Assembly (NCBI RefSeq): GCF_004331735.1
Contig: NZ_SJSO01000030.1
Coordinates: 1 to 59,413 of the forward strand
Direction: 5' to 3'
From: Pedobacter psychrodurus
Lineage (GTDB): Bacteria; Bacteroidota; Bacteroidia; Sphingobacteriales; Sphingobacteriaceae
DNA: 59,413 nucleotides
Part shown: positions 59,144 to 59,413 of the stretch, one piece after another
How positions within the stretch are numbered: the first letter of the stretch is position 1
Layout: the number at the start of each line of letters is the position of its first letter
Notes under the pieces: model-generated
Told to the model about the DNA's origin: nothing
What the model saw: the letters and a program-made list of their open reading frames with translations, nothing else
Databases searched by the model: none
Made by a program: the position numbers and the translations under genes

Positions 59144-59413
59144 CTAGGCATAAATCTTAGCTAATCTGAATAAGAAAAACTTTACACTTCTTACTCCCCT
59201 AAACTGTGCTCTGAATGCTTTTATTTTAGCATTGAAAGATTCAGCAGAAGCATTGGTACTCCTATTTGTAAAGTAGTTTAATATGGTTTCATAGTTGTTC
59301 TGTATCGTTCTTGAAATGGTGTTAAACGACTTGAATCCAGCGGCTTCTACCTGATTATACCAAATTGCCAGTCTTTTAAAAGCAACTATTCTGTCTTTGG
59401 ATGTACTGAGTAT
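59144..59413 (-). CDS. ISL3-type transposase, C-terminal fragment (cut by window edge)
   Basis: The last 89 codons of a transposase, read from 59413 down to a TAG at 59144-59146. The segment NYFTNRSTNASAESFNAKIKAFRAQFRGVR carries the final catalytic Glu in the form found in DDE_Tnp_ISL3 enzymes of Bacteroidota. The frame has no start inside the window. Its stop lies 2 bp from the truncated lipoprotein gene. Confidence 0.85.
   Translation of the reverse strand: MLSTSKDRIVAFKRLAIWYNQVEAAGFKSFNTISRTIQNNYETILNYFTNRSTNASAESFNAKIKAFRAQFRGVRSVKFFLFRLAKIYA

Overview
The window looks like a chromosomal contig from a Bacteroidota member of the Sphingobacteriaceae, most likely Pedobacter-like. The reasons are the AT-rich composition, promoter boxes of the TAnnTTTG type, few Shine-Dalgarno sequences, large SusC/TonB-receptor-like barrels, LytTR-type and NarL-type two-component systems, Tat-exported Gfo/Idh oxidoreductases with DUF1080 domains, and many short intergenic inverted repeats. 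This is inference from gene content; no 16S gene is present. Both edges cut through transposase genes (IS3-type at the left, ISL3-type at the right), as expected if an assembly broke at IS copies.

Layout. 1-214: end of an IS3-family transposase. 643-3535 (-): der, a TlpA-like thioredoxin, era. 3645-4185: two near-identical tandem copies of a tRNA-fMet/tRNA-Glu pair. 4869-7590 (+): a compact three-gene cassette of an HNH-like zinc protein, a RES-like protein and an FRG-domain protein, the best candidate here for an undescribed defence or toxin-type system. 8051-15818 (-): three Gfo/Idh/MocA oxidoreductases and a 1157-residue HEAT-repeat/double DUF1080 protein, with a divergent ROK regulator; together a likely 3-keto-glycoside degradation locus. 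17399-29372: small stress, redox and regulatory genes (hydrolase, GNAT, CDGSH, AraC, SDR, DoxX/HxlR with palindromic operators, an H1-like Lys/Ala-rich protein, ArsR-OYE, pirin, an ECF sigma factor with a membrane partner, a secreted-repeat lipoprotein). 29432-35034: HIT, greA, M1 peptidase, OsmC, D-2-hydroxyacid dehydrogenase, with a 1 kb non-coding stretch carrying a nested MITE insertion at 33.2-34.1 kb. 35252-41783: two tandem TonB-receptor-like barrels, a NUDIX hydrolase, an acyltransferase. 42241-46315: LytTR two-component system divergent from a small membrane peptide plus ABC exporter, with a tandem LytTR-type site between them. 46461-49570: stand-alone LuxR HTH, then an operon of two unknown genes plus a NarL-type two-component system. 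49791-53222: BlaI/M56-type regulator pair and TonB/plug-domain proteins. 53723-57250: sdhCAB. 57456-59141: a GxxExxY protein and a lipoprotein with a degenerate thioredoxin domain that stops next to the right-hand IS.

How parts fit together. The catabolic locus has its own ROK regulator. The LytTR pair probably controls the adjacent ABC operon through the 21-bp-spaced repeats. The HxlR protein probably controls itself and DoxX through two palindromes. Several regulators have their -7 box 4-5 nt from the ATG, which suggests leaderless mRNAs. All functional calls rest on motif recognition by eye; no database search was run.
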